From assembly GCA_045612365.1 (NCBI GenBank), contig JAZKYY010000016.1:170659-234658 (forward strand): DNA of 64,000 bases. The letters are read 5' to 3'. The translations under genes were made by a program, and so were the position numbers. This document shows, piece after piece, positions 36,810-45,292 of this stretch; within the stretch, counting starts at the first letter, position 1, and the number at the start of each line of letters is the position of its first letter. The notes under the pieces are model-generated. The model was not told where the DNA came from. It worked only from the letters and a program-made list of their open reading frames with translations, and searched no databases. Origin of the DNA: RGIG9608 sp045612365. Its GTDB lineage: Bacteria > Bacteroidota > Bacteroidia > Bacteroidales > Paludibacteraceae.

Positions 36810-37336
36810 TAGAACTTTTCCCAATGGATTTTATCGTACTGTAATTTCTCTTCGTCATAAGGTTTGCGGTCTTCGTTTTTGTAACCAATCGCAACCATAT
36901 TCAGTACGCGCAAATTTTGAGGAATATCAAGAAGATTTTTCACATAATCTTCCGCAGTTTGTTGGTCATCTTTTTCTCTGTTGTGAACTTGCACCCAACA
37001 ACTTCCTAGTCCTAAATCCTCGGCTTGAAGTTGAATGAATGTAGAAGCGATTGAAGCATCTTCATACCAAACATCGCTTTTTGAAGGGTCTGCAACAATC
37101 AGAATTGCAAGCGGAGCATCAGCCACCAACTTGCTCCCAAATTCACGACACTCCGATAGTTTTTTTAGCATCTCTTTATTCTCCACAACAATAAATTCCC
37201 ATCCATTAGTTCTTTTTGATGCAGGAGACATCAATGCAGTTTGTAATATCTGATCTATTTTTTCTTTTTCAATATTCTTTTCCAAATACTTTCTAATACT
37301 TCGGCGGTTTTTTGCCAAATCGTGAAATGTTTTCAT
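36809..37336 (-). CDS. Nitroreductase family protein
   Basis: This 175-residue FMN-dependent oxidoreductase has RRSIRKYLEK at residues 12-21, the FMN-phosphate-binding start of the family, and ends with the GYKNEDRKPYDEEK segment. Substrates of such proteins cannot be predicted. It lies 20 bases after nadE and is coupled to the DUF2520 gene by one base. Confidence 0.85.
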   Translation of the reverse strand: MKTFHDLAKNRRSIRKYLEKNIEKEKIDQILQTALMSPASKRTNGWEFIVVENKEMLKKLSECREFGSKLVADAPLAILIVADPSKSDVWYEDASIASTFIQLQAEDLGLGSCWVQVHNREKDDQQTAEDYVKNLLDIPQNLRVLNMVAIGYKNEDRKPYDEEKLQYDKIHWEKF

Positions 37337-37356
37337 ATCTACTAAAAACTAATTAG

Positions 37357-39159
37357 TTATAAATCTTTCAACCACAAATCAAAATAAGCATCGCTAGGCA
37401 AATCAAGATCTCCCCTTGGTGAAAGCGATAAATTAAAAACTTTTGGCCCATCAGGCATACAAGAACGTTTGTATTGTTGAGAGAAAAAGCGGTAAATAAA
37501 TGTTCTCAACCATTTTTTTATTTCTAACGTATCATATTTACCCTCAAAGGCTTTCTGAGCAAACTTCAGTATTGTTTTTGGGTTCAACTGATAGAACAAG
37601 AAGTAATACAAAAAGAAGTCGTGTAACTCATAAGGGCCAACTAAATCCTCTGTTTTTTGCTTTATATTCCCTTTATCATCGGCAGGAGTAAGCTCTGGAC
37701 TAATAGGTGTATCAACAATATCAAATAAAATTCTCTTTAGTTCCTCATTACTTTGCTCTGCAACGTACCTTACAAGAGGTTGTATAAATGTTTTAGGAAC
37801 ACCCGCATTAACACCATACATTGACATTTGATCTCCATTGTAGGTTGCCCAACCTAAAGCCAATTCAGACATATCTCCAGTTCCAACAACCAATCCATTC
37901 TCTTTATTTGCTATGTCCATCAAAATTTGTGTTCGCTCGCGTGCTTGAGAATTTTCGTATGTTACATCGTGAATATTTTTATCATGTTCGATATCATTAA
38001 AATGCTGCAAACAGGCTTGTTTTATGTCTATTTCTTTTAATGTCACACCCAAACTTTCGATTAAAGCCAACGCATTCTTATAAGTACGTCCTGTAGTTCC
38101 AAAACCAGGCATCGTAATAGCAATAATTCCTTTTCGGTCAATATTCAAAAAATCAAATGATCGCACACAAACTAACAATGCTAAAGTAGAATCCAACCCT
38201 CCGGAAATACCAATAACCACTTTCTTACAACCAATTCTATTTAATCGAGTTGCCAATCCAAAATGCTGTATATTAAGTGATTTTTCGCACTGAGATTGTA
38301 AATTTTGTTCATCAACGAAAGGGAATTTCTTTATTTTTTTCTCTAAAATTTCCTCTAGTTTTTCATCAGTATCGCATTGAGGTTTTTCATTGATAGAAAT
38401 TGATTTATCAATTTCAATATCAATATCAATTTCTGTAACCAGAATTTCATTTTTAGTTGAAGCTAACATTTTGTTTAACAAAACTTTTCCTTCTCTTGCG
38501 ATAGTTATTTCTCCACAAAAAGCACCATCTGTTGATGATTCGCCAAAACCGCTTGAAAGCTCAACCAAAAGAGCTGAAGTTTGTTCTAAAACAGAACATT
38601 GATCAATATCAATCGTTGTAGGTAAGGCAGTTATCTTGAAAAGAACATCTGTATTCTTTAATAAAAGTTTACCTATTCCAAGTGAAAAACTGAAATCAGA
38701 TAAATTAAAAACACCATCAGAAAATACAAAATTCTGCTGCAAATAACTTATTGTTTCATAAGATGTTAAAGAAACTTTGCTAAACCATCTGTTTTCTTTA
38801 TTTAACAAAACTGTTTTAGGAACAATTCCAAGAATCTTTCCTCTCTTAAAAACTACAACTACGTTGTATAACTTGCCGTTATCGGCTTTTAATGGCAAAC
38901 CTACAAGAGAAACTATGTCAAATGTTTTGGTATTCTCTAACAAAGTTTTCAACCCTTGTTCTGCCTTTTCTATAAGTAAGGAATGTAAAAAAATATCTCC
39001 ACAAGTTGAGCCTGTTATAGAAAGTTCGGGAAAAGCAATCACTTTGGCGTCTTCTTCAGTTGCTTTTTTTATAAGACTTTCTATTTGCAAGACATTAAAA
39101 TCAACATCTGCAACCCGAACAAGAGGAACAGCAAGTGCTATTTTAACCTTTTTAGACAT
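37357..39159 (-). CDS. nadE: NAD+ synthetase (glutamine-dependent type, glutaminase cysteine missing)
   Basis: This enzyme amidates deamido-NAD to NAD+. The 600-residue protein has an N-terminal CN-hydrolase domain (about 1-235), a linker made partly by a 6-bp repeat, and a C-terminal synthetase domain with the ATP motif SGGLDS (319-324) and SELALGWATYNGDQMSMYG. In the CN-hydrolase domain E45 and K115 are kept, but the ICEDLW segment with the nucleophilic cysteine reads LGIGKLL (about 160-166); glycine replaces the cysteine. It probably depends on free ammonia. Confidence 0.9.
   Translation of the reverse strand: MSKKVKIALAVPLVRVADVDFNVLQIESLIKKATEEDAKVIAFPELSITGSTCGDIFLHSLLIEKAEQGLKTLLENTKTFDIVSLVGLPLKADNGKLYNVVVVFKRGKILGIVPKTVLLNKENRWFSKVSLTSYETISYLQQNFVFSDGVFNLSDFSFSLGIGKLLLKNTDVLFKITALPTTIDIDQCSVLEQTSALLVELSSGFGESSTDGAFCGEITIAREGKVLLNKMLASTKNEILVTEIDIDIEIDKSISINEKPQCDTDEKLEEILEKKIKKFPFVDEQNLQSQCEKSLNIQHFGLATRLNRIGCKKVVIGISGGLDSTLALLVCVRSFDFLNIDRKGIIAITMPGFGTTGRTYKNALALIESLGVTLKEIDIKQACLQHFNDIEHDKNIHDVTYENSQARERTQILMDIANKENGLVVGTGDMSELALGWATYNGDQMSMYGVNAGVPKTFIQPLVRYVAEQSNEELKRILFDIVDTPISPELTPADDKGNIKQKTEDLVGPYELHDFFLYYFLFYQLNPKTILKFAQKAFEGKYDTLEIKKWLRTFIYRFFSQQYKRSCMPDGPKVFNLSLSPRGDLDLPSDAYFDLWLKDL
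38408..38431. repeat. Four tandem 6-bp units in the nadE linker
   Basis: TCAATT/TCAATA units are repeated four times in frame, encoding alternating acidic and isoleucine residues (EIDIDIEID) in the interdomain linker. Slippage would change the length in steps of two residues without a frameshift. Confidence 0.7.
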
Positions 39160-39177
39160 ATAGATGGAAGAGATAAA

Positions 39178-40044
39178 TTATATTTCAGAAAGTCCTAACA
39201 AATACTGCCCGTAATTTGTTTTTTCAATTGATTTGCCTATTTCTCGCAATTCTTCAGTTGAAATCCATCCATTTCTCCAAGCAATTTCTTCAATACAACT
39301 AACGTAAAATCCTTGTCGGTTTTGAATTGTTTCAACAAAATTAGCTGCTTCAAGCAAGCTGTCGCAATTGCCCGTATCAAGCCACGCAAACCCACGACCA
39401 AAAAGTTCAACTTTCAAAGTTCCTTCTTCAAGATAGAGTTTGTTAAGGTCTGTAATTTCGTATTCTCCACGAGCAGAGGGTTTTAAGTTTGCGGCTTTAT
39501 CAGTAACAGTTTCGTCATAAAAATAAAGTCCAGGAACCGCATAATTGCTTTTAGGTTTTTCTGGTTTTTCTTCAAGAGAAACAACTTTTCCACAATTGTC
39601 AAATTCTACAACACCATAAGCACGAGGATCTTTCACATAGTAACCAAATACACATGCACCTTTTTCTATGGCAACAGCTCGTTTCAGCATTGCTGAAAAA
39701 CCTTGCCCATAAAACAAATTGTCGCCAAGAATTAGACAACCTTTTTCTCCTGCAAGAAAATCAGCACCAAGCACAAATGCTTGAGCTAAACCATTAGGTG
39801 TTTCTTGTACTTTGTATTCAAAATGCATTCCAAGTTGTTCGCCAGAGCCAAGCAATTCTTGAAACATAGGTAAATCACGAGGAGTAGAAATAATCAAAAT
39901 TTCTCTTATTCCTGCCAACATCAAGGTTGAAAGAGGGTAGTAAATCATTGGTTTATCGTAAACCGGCATGATTTGCTTTGAAATGGCTTTCGATAAAGGG
40001 TAAAGTCTTGTCGCACTTCCTCCTGCGAGAATTATACCTTTCAT
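39178..40044 (-). CDS. rfbA: Glucose-1-phosphate thymidylyltransferase
   Basis: This enzyme makes dTDP-glucose from dTTP and glucose-1-phosphate, the first step to dTDP-rhamnose and related sugars. GGSATRLYPLSKAISKQ at residues 8-24 is the nucleotide-binding loop, LGDNLFYG holds the metal Asp, and EEKPEKPKSNYAVPGLYFYD is typical. At 288 residues it is complete. The other rml genes are not beside it; here it lies in the panC-panD-nadE operon. Confidence 0.93.
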   Translation of the reverse strand: MKGIILAGGSATRLYPLSKAISKQIMPVYDKPMIYYPLSTLMLAGIREILIISTPRDLPMFQELLGSGEQLGMHFEYKVQETPNGLAQAFVLGADFLAGEKGCLILGDNLFYGQGFSAMLKRAVAIEKGACVFGYYVKDPRAYGVVEFDNCGKVVSLEEKPEKPKSNYAVPGLYFYDETVTDKAANLKPSARGEYEITDLNKLYLEEGTLKVELFGRGFAWLDTGNCDSLLEAANFVETIQNRQGFYVSCIEEIAWRNGWISTEELREIGKSIEKTNYGQYLLGLSEI

Positions 40045-40051
40045 AAACGGT

Positions 40052-40402
40052 TTATTTTAGTTTGTTTGTTTCGGTATCGGGGAAAATAATTTTTGGTTCA
40101 AAAGTTTTTGCTTCTTCCGAATCCATCCATGCGTATGCCAAAATAATAATGATATCGCCTGGTTGTACTAAACGTGCTGCAGCGCCATTAAGACAGATTT
40201 CTCCAGAACCTTTTTTGCCTTTAATCACGTAAGTTTCAAAGCGAGCACCATTGTTGTTGTTTACGATGAAAACCTTTTCGTTAGGCAAAATGTTTGCTGC
40301 ATTTATCAAGTCCTCGTCAATAGTAATGCTACCAATGTAATTCAAATTTGCATCAGTAACAGTAACTCTATGAATTTTCGATTTTAAGATTTCTACGTAC
40401 AT
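40052..40402 (-). CDS. panD: Aspartate 1-decarboxylase
   Basis: This pyruvoyl enzyme makes beta-alanine for pantothenate. With the start at 40402 (MYVEILKSKIHR) the self-cleavage site is G24-S25 in YIGSITID, as in the family. The frame is open further upstream to 40426, but that would overlap panC. panC ends 1 base before it; rfbA starts 7 bases after it. The length is 116 residues. Confidence 0.93.
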   Translation of the reverse strand: MYVEILKSKIHRVTVTDANLNYIGSITIDEDLINAANILPNEKVFIVNNNNGARFETYVIKGKKGSGEICLNGAAARLVQPGDIIIILAYAWMDSEEAKTFEPKIIFPDTETNKLK

Positions 40403-40403
40403 T

Positions 40404-41255
40404 TTATTTGTATTGAATGTTATCAATTAAACGAACTGCACCACAAAAAACTGTAACACAGCCAACTATATAATTTGCATCGTTCCAATCCTTTACAGAT
40501 TGAAGCGTGTTTCCATTTACAATTTCAAAATATTCTACACGAAGTCCTTCTGTCTTATTAATTTTCGACACAACCCAATCTATTGTTTCTGCAACATTTT
40601 TTGTTTGTTGAAAATCAACGCTTTCTTTCAAAGTTTTGTAGATATATGTTGCAATATCTTTTTCGTTGGCACTTAAAAGCATATTGCGACTGCTAAGAGC
40701 CAATCCAGTTTCTTCACGCACAATTGGACAACCAATAATCTCAATAGGATATTTTTTTGTTGCAACCATGTGACGGATAATGGCCAATTGTTGAAAATCT
40801 TTTTCTCCAAAATAAGCTTTGTCTGGTGTTGAAAGTTCAAATAGTTTGCCAACAATCTGAACAACTCCATTAAAATGTCCTGGACGAAATTTACCTTCCA
40901 TCACTTCGTCTAAACCATTAAAATCAAATTCAAACGTGGAATTCAATTCGCTATTATCATAAATATCATCAACCTCTGGAGCAAAAATAGCATAGCAATT
41001 ATTTTCTTCTAGCATTTTTGCATCAGCTTCGAGTGTACGCGGATATTTTGCTAAATCGTTTTTGTCATTGAACTGTGTTGGGTTTACAAAAATACTCACA
41101 AGACAAATATCATTTTCTTCTACACAACGTCTAACAAGCTGCAAATGACCATTATGCAAAGCACCCATTGTAGGAACAAGTCCTATAGTTTTTCCCTCAT
41201 TTTTTAATCCTTCAACAAGGTTTCGTAGAGCAACTTGAGTTTTGATTATTTCCAT
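40404..41255 (-). CDS. panC: Pantothenate synthetase
   Basis: This enzyme joins pantoate and beta-alanine with ATP. It has TMGALHNGH (29-37, the HxGH ATP motif), SIFVNPTQF, and the YFGEKDFQQ and SSRNMLLS segments; 283 residues is normal. panD, the source of beta-alanine, is immediately downstream. It is the first gene of the minus-strand operon and has its own -7 box at 41311. Confidence 0.95.
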   Translation of the reverse strand: MEIIKTQVALRNLVEGLKNEGKTIGLVPTMGALHNGHLQLVRRCVEENDICLVSIFVNPTQFNDKNDLAKYPRTLEADAKMLEENNCYAIFAPEVDDIYDNSELNSTFEFDFNGLDEVMEGKFRPGHFNGVVQIVGKLFELSTPDKAYFGEKDFQQLAIIRHMVATKKYPIEIIGCPIVREETGLALSSRNMLLSANEKDIATYIYKTLKESVDFQQTKNVAETIDWVVSKINKTEGLRVEYFEIVNGNTLQSVKDWNDANYIVGCVTVFCGAVRLIDNIQYK

Positions 41256-41310
41256 TTCTTTTTTATTTTCTGCTATTTCGTTATAATCACTAGAGAAAAA
41301 ATAACATTTG

Positions 41311-41318
41311 CAAAATTA
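41311..41318 (-). promoter_or_regulatory. -7 box TAATTTTG (minus strand), promoter of the panC operon
   Basis: Matches TAnnTTTG 56 bases before panC, in the 100-base gap after alr. It would drive panC-panD-rfbA-nadE and the two following genes. Confidence 0.6.
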
Positions 41319-41355
41319 ATATAAGTATGATTTACAACAAAAAACCATCACACAT

Positions 41356-42894
41356 TTACTTGCAAAAATAAACTCTTCTGACACGAGGAGCAATTGATGT
41401 AAGAACTTCGTAAGGAATAGTTCCCAATACGGCCGACATATCAGCTATAGTTTGTTTGTCACCAAAAATAGTAACCTCGTCACCTTCTTTCACATCAGAA
41501 CCTGTAACATCCACCATCATCAAATCCATACAAACGTTCCCAATAGTAGGAAAAGATTGGTTACCAATAAGAACCTTCCAAACTCCATTTCCAAGTCTGC
41601 GATCAATACCATCAGCATAACCAAGTGGCAAAAGGGCAATTTTTGAATTTTGTGTCAAAACCCCTTTTCTACTATAACCTACTGTTTCTGATTTGTCTAC
41701 ATACTTGATTTGAGAAACCTTTGTTTTCAAAGTACAAACATTTTGAAAAACATCATTCTCAGAAAAACTTATTCCCCAAAGTCCAATTCCCAAACGTATC
41801 ATATCAAAATGATTCTTCGTAAAACGCTGAGAGCCTGAAGAGTTAAGAATATGACATAAAACTTTATGAGGAAATGTAGATACAACTTTTTTTGCACAGG
41901 CAGAAAAATAATCTATTTGCTGTTGAGTAAATGAATCGAACTGAGAATCGTCTGCTCCAACCAAATGAGAAAAAACCGAAACCACCTTTAAATACGATTG
42001 CTGCTGAAGCATTTCTAATACTTCATCTAAATCATCTAACTCAAAACCAGCACGATGCATTCCACTATCGATTTTCAAATGAATAGGGTAGTCCTTCAAA
42101 TTTCTTTGCTCAGCTTCTTGTAGCATTGTTTGTAACATACTGAACGAAAAGATTTCAGGTTCAAGTTTATTTTCTATCATTCGACCCAAAACATCGACAC
42201 ATGGATCCAAAACCATGATAGGAATATCAATTCCTGCTTGTCGGAGTTCAACCCCTTCGTGAGCAAAAGCCACAGCTAAATAATCGCAACCCCAATATTG
42301 CAAAGCTCTAGATACCTCAATAGAGCCACTTCCGTAAGCAGAAGCTTTAACCATGCACATTAGTTTTGTTTCTGGTTGCAATTTTTTCCTAAAATGATTA
42401 ATGTTGTATTTGAGTGCATCAAAATTTGTTTCCAATACAGTATCGTGAACAAGAAGTCGCAATCTTTGTAAAACCAATTTTTCCTCTTTTTCAGAAGCTA
42501 TTTTTAGCAAAATAGCCTCATTTTGAATCTTTTCAAAGAAATTAGAAGTCAAAAAAAGATTTATATCAGAAAAAACAAGTCGATCTCTTTCAGGAAATTG
42601 ATATGAATATTGAGCTAAACATTCTCCAATTAGAACAATACGATGAAGTTGTTTTCTTTCAAAAGCACTCTGTACTTCAGATACCAATGTTGGAATTTCT
42701 GCGTTGCAATTCTGGTTATCTGCATAAAGAATCAATGTTCGTGGCATTTTTTCATCAATTTGTTGTTCTAAAAACGCCAAAGAATGGTTTGTCAATGACT
42801 TCAAATCCTGATTGTATGAATCTTTTACAATTAGGCAACCATTTATTCCACTCTCAACTTCAATTCTCATTTGTTCACCTCTTTTTCTTGACAT
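41356..42894 (-). CDS. alr: Alanine racemase with an N-terminal MurF C-terminal-domain remnant
   Basis: Residues from about 150 are a complete PLP alanine racemase that supplies D-alanine for peptidoglycan: K183 in MVKASAYG is the PLP lysine, and a later VGYSRKG carries the catalytic tyrosine. Residues 9-145 (MRIEVESGINGC, DSYNQD, RTLILYAD, IVLIGE, ILLK) match the C-terminal domain of MurF in the MurF-Alr fusions common in Bacteroidota. The MurF substrate- and ATP-binding domains are absent, so no MurF activity is possible. The start abuts the nagB terminator; an alternative start is M9 (42870). Confidence 0.88.
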   Translation of the reverse strand: MSRKRGEQMRIEVESGINGCLIVKDSYNQDLKSLTNHSLAFLEQQIDEKMPRTLILYADNQNCNAEIPTLVSEVQSAFERKQLHRIVLIGECLAQYSYQFPERDRLVFSDINLFLTSNFFEKIQNEAILLKIASEKEEKLVLQRLRLLVHDTVLETNFDALKYNINHFRKKLQPETKLMCMVKASAYGSGSIEVSRALQYWGCDYLAVAFAHEGVELRQAGIDIPIMVLDPCVDVLGRMIENKLEPEIFSFSMLQTMLQEAEQRNLKDYPIHLKIDSGMHRAGFELDDLDEVLEMLQQQSYLKVVSVFSHLVGADDSQFDSFTQQQIDYFSACAKKVVSTFPHKVLCHILNSSGSQRFTKNHFDMIRLGIGLWGISFSENDVFQNVCTLKTKVSQIKYVDKSETVGYSRKGVLTQNSKIALLPLGYADGIDRRLGNGVWKVLIGNQSFPTIGNVCMDLMMVDVTGSDVKEGDEVTIFGDKQTIADMSAVLGTIPYEVLTSIAPRVRRVYFCK

Positions 42895-42931
42895 AAAAAA
42901 AATGCGGGCAAAAACACTTTTCCCGCATTTT
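42895..42931 (-). terminator. Intrinsic terminator of nagB
   Basis: On the minus strand AAAATGCGGG pairs with CCCGCATTTT (10 bp, 13-base loop), followed by eight T. The T tract ends directly before the ATG of alr. Confidence 0.85.
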
Positions 42932-42944
42932 CATTTTCATATTA

Positions 42945-43754
42945 TTAAATCAAACTATTTGGATCCAAATTATCTTTTTCAATATCCAAGAAATAACGAT
43001 AAGTTCCAACTTTAAGTTCGAAGCATGCTTCATAGTCGCAAACAATAATTCCTTTTGGATGCATTTGCAAAGCACTGATTGTCCACATTTGAGAAATTCC
43101 TTCTTCTACAGCATGACGCAAAGCACGAGCTTTGTTATGGCCATTAACAATAATCAAAACCTCTTTTGCATCAAGTACAGTGCCAACACCTACAGTAAGA
43201 GATGTTTTAGGAACCTTGTTCACGTCATTATCAAAGAAACGAGAATTTGCAATAATTGTATCGGTTGTTAATGTTTTGATACGAGTACGCGATTGCAAAG
43301 AAGAGCCTGGCTCATTGAACGCAATATGACCATCAGGACCAATTCCTCCTAAGAACAAATCAATTCCCCCTACGGCTTTTATTTTTTGTTCATAGTTTTC
43401 ACATTCAGCCGCTAAATCTTCAGCATTACCATTCAAGATATTAACATTTTTTTCTTGAATATCAATGTGTTTGAAAAAGTTGTTCCACATAAACGAATGA
43501 TAACTTTCAGGATGATCTTTTGGTAAACCAATGTATTCATCCATATTGAATGTTATCACATTCTTGAACGATACTTTTCCTGCTTGATTCAAACGAATCA
43601 ACTCACGATACATTCCCAATGGAGAAGATCCAGTTGGCAATCCCAACACAAAAGGTTTTTCTGCAGAAGGATTTGCAGCATTGATTTTACTTACCACATA
43701 ATTTGCCGCCCATTGCGAAACTGTGGCATAATCTGGTTCAATTATTAGTCTCAT
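42945..43754 (-). CDS. nagB: Glucosamine-6-phosphate deaminase
   Basis: This enzyme converts glucosamine-6-phosphate to fructose-6-phosphate and ammonia, linking amino-sugar breakdown to glycolysis. D72 (NMDEYIG), D141, H143 and E148 (GPDGHIAFNE) are the catalytic set and even fall at the E. coli numbering. At 269 residues it is complete. nagA is not adjacent. It has its own promoter and terminator. Confidence 0.95.
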   Translation of the reverse strand: MRLIIEPDYATVSQWAANYVVSKINAANPSAEKPFVLGLPTGSSPLGMYRELIRLNQAGKVSFKNVITFNMDEYIGLPKDHPESYHSFMWNNFFKHIDIQEKNVNILNGNAEDLAAECENYEQKIKAVGGIDLFLGGIGPDGHIAFNEPGSSLQSRTRIKTLTTDTIIANSRFFDNDVNKVPKTSLTVGVGTVLDAKEVLIIVNGHNKARALRHAVEEGISQMWTISALQMHPKGIIVCDYEACFELKVGTYRYFLDIEKDNLDPNSLI

Positions 43755-43780
43755 TTTTCTTTAGTTTTTTAACAACTCTG

Positions 43781-43788
43781 CAAAGCTA
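43781..43788 (-). promoter_or_regulatory. -7 box TAGCTTTG (minus strand), promoter of nagB
   Basis: Matches TAnnTTTG 27 bases before nagB. Confidence 0.65.
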
Positions 43789-43937
43789 CAAAAAAGAGAA
43801 CAATTAATACTATTTTATAACACAATTTGGTAGAAAAATAACTAAAAAACAAAAAGATAGACATTCAGCAACCAAACACAAAAAAGTAATTCTTGATCTG
43901 TATTTTTCAACAATGTTTTCGTTATAGGGTTTTTCAT

Positions 43938-43945
43938 TATCTTTG
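43938..43945 (+). promoter_or_regulatory. -7 box TATCTTTG, promoter of the 44-48 kb operon
   Basis: Exact match 22 bases before the ATG at 43967. A TTG start at 43943 that would extend the first gene lies inside this box, which argues against it. Confidence 0.65.
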
Positions 43946-43966
43946 CCGAAAATCTTTTTTTGGATT

Positions 43967-44431
43967 ATGAAACTAGAACGACTTTCTAAATCATTACAAT
44001 TGTACTACTACATCGTATTTCTACTATTTTTTGTAGTTGTACTATTTTCTTCTAATCTTTTAAAAAATCCTTTGTTCGAACTTGGAACATCTGTTGCCAT
44101 AACATTACAATCAGTGGGAGTGATGTATATTCTAATCTCTATTCCTCTAGGCATGTGGTTTTTCCATCAAAAGCAACAAAAAACTTTGCAAACATTGCCA
44201 TCAGAACAACAGCAAAGTTACTATAAGAAAATATGGCTTTTACGCCTAGTTTTAATCTCTTTTGGTGTGATTTTGAATGTATTAATATTTTACATTCTAA
44301 AAGATTTATCAATGCTTTATGCTGCCGCTATAGCCGCAGTCGCTTTCATTTTTTGCAAACCTACAATGCAGAAAATCGAGAATGATTTTTCTTTTCTCAA
44401 CAATCAAAACGAAAAGCAAACAGAAGAATGA
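43967..44431 (+). CDS. Small membrane protein of unknown function
   Basis: I do not recognise this 154-residue protein. It shows about four membrane segments (near 14-33, 44-65, 88-108 and 112-130), a cytoplasmic loop rich in Gln (HQKQQKTLQTLPSEQQQ) and a charged C-terminal tail. The ATG at 43967 is chosen over an upstream TTG because the promoter box overlaps the latter. It overlaps the next gene by 4 bases (ATGA). Confidence 0.7.
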   Translation: MKLERLSKSLQLYYYIVFLLFFVVVLFSSNLLKNPLFELGTSVAITLQSVGVMYILISIPLGMWFFHQKQQKTLQTLPSEQQQSYYKKIWLLRLVLISFGVILNVLIFYILKDLSMLYAAAIAAVAFIFCKPTMQKIENDFSFLNNQNEKQTEE

Positions 44432-44832
44432 GAATAGCAGTAGATTTTGACGGAACAATTGTTCAACATTCTTATCCTCTAATTGGAAAAGAAATTCCTT
44501 TTGCAATAGAGACACTTAAACGTCTGCAAACAGAAGAACATTATTTGCTTATTCTTTGGACCGTAAGGACGGGAAAAGCCTTGGATGAAGCTGTTGAATT
44601 TTGCAGAAAAAAGGGATTGGAATTTTATGCTGTTAATCAAAACGACCCTGATGAGCAAATATCAGAAACAAAAAAAGTAATAGCTGATGTTTATATTGAT
44701 GATAGAAATTTGGGCGGATTACCAGATTGGGGAGTTATCTATAAAATTTTAAAAGAAAAATTAACATGGAAAGATTATTATCTTTCAACAACTAAAAAAA
44801 CATTTTTTGACAAATTTAAAATTAAAAAATAA
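44428..44832 (+). CDS. HAD-superfamily hydrolase (BT0820-like)
   Basis: This 134-residue protein starts with the HAD motif D6-F-D8-G-T and contains ILWTVRTG (motif II Thr region) and ADVYIDDRNLG (motif IV), with no cap domain. Such small hydrolases of Bacteroides are of unknown substrate. It overlaps the membrane-protein gene by 4 bases and is followed after one base by the DUF4293 gene. Confidence 0.8.
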   Translation: MRIAVDFDGTIVQHSYPLIGKEIPFAIETLKRLQTEEHYLLILWTVRTGKALDEAVEFCRKKGLEFYAVNQNDPDEQISETKKVIADVYIDDRNLGGLPDWGVIYKILKEKLTWKDYYLSTTKKTFFDKFKIKK

Positions 44833-44833
44833 G

Positions 44834-45292
44834 ATGATACAAAGAATTCAAACTGTTTATTTACTGATAGTTACTATACTAACGGGAATTGTTATTTTTT
44901 TTCCAACCGCAGATTTTTACTCTTTACAAGAAGGCGTTTTTGAACTAAACTATAAGGGATTGATTGGAGAAAATGGAGCGTTGATAACTTCAACTTGGAA
45001 CATCACTTTGCTGATGGCAGTAGTTTTTTTGCTTTCATTTGTAAGCATATTTTTCTACAAAAAAAGAATTTTACAAATCCGCATAATTGTTTTCAATATT
45101 GTTTTAATGTTAGGGTATTATGCTTTGTTGGTTTACTGGATTTTCAAAATAAAAGCTTCACTAACAGATAGTGAAGTATCTTTGAGTTTGATTGCCTCAT
45201 TCCCATTGATAAACATCATTCTATCTTATTTGGCCATTCGCGCTATAGGAAAAGATGAAGCTCTTGTTCGTTCATTAGACAGACTTAGATGA
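44834..45292 (+). CDS. DUF4293 family membrane protein
   Basis: This 152-residue protein has four membrane segments and the family's conserved ends: MIQRIQTVYLL at the start and DEALVRSLDRLR at the C-terminus. It is found across Bacteroidota without known function. The upstream start at 44807 would overlap the HAD gene; 44834 gives the family N-terminus. It overlaps the next gene by 4 bases. Confidence 0.82.
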   Translation: MIQRIQTVYLLIVTILTGIVIFFPTADFYSLQEGVFELNYKGLIGENGALITSTWNITLLMAVVFLLSFVSIFFYKKRILQIRIIVFNIVLMLGYYALLVYWIFKIKASLTDSEVSLSLIASFPLINIILSYLAIRAIGKDEALVRSLDRLR

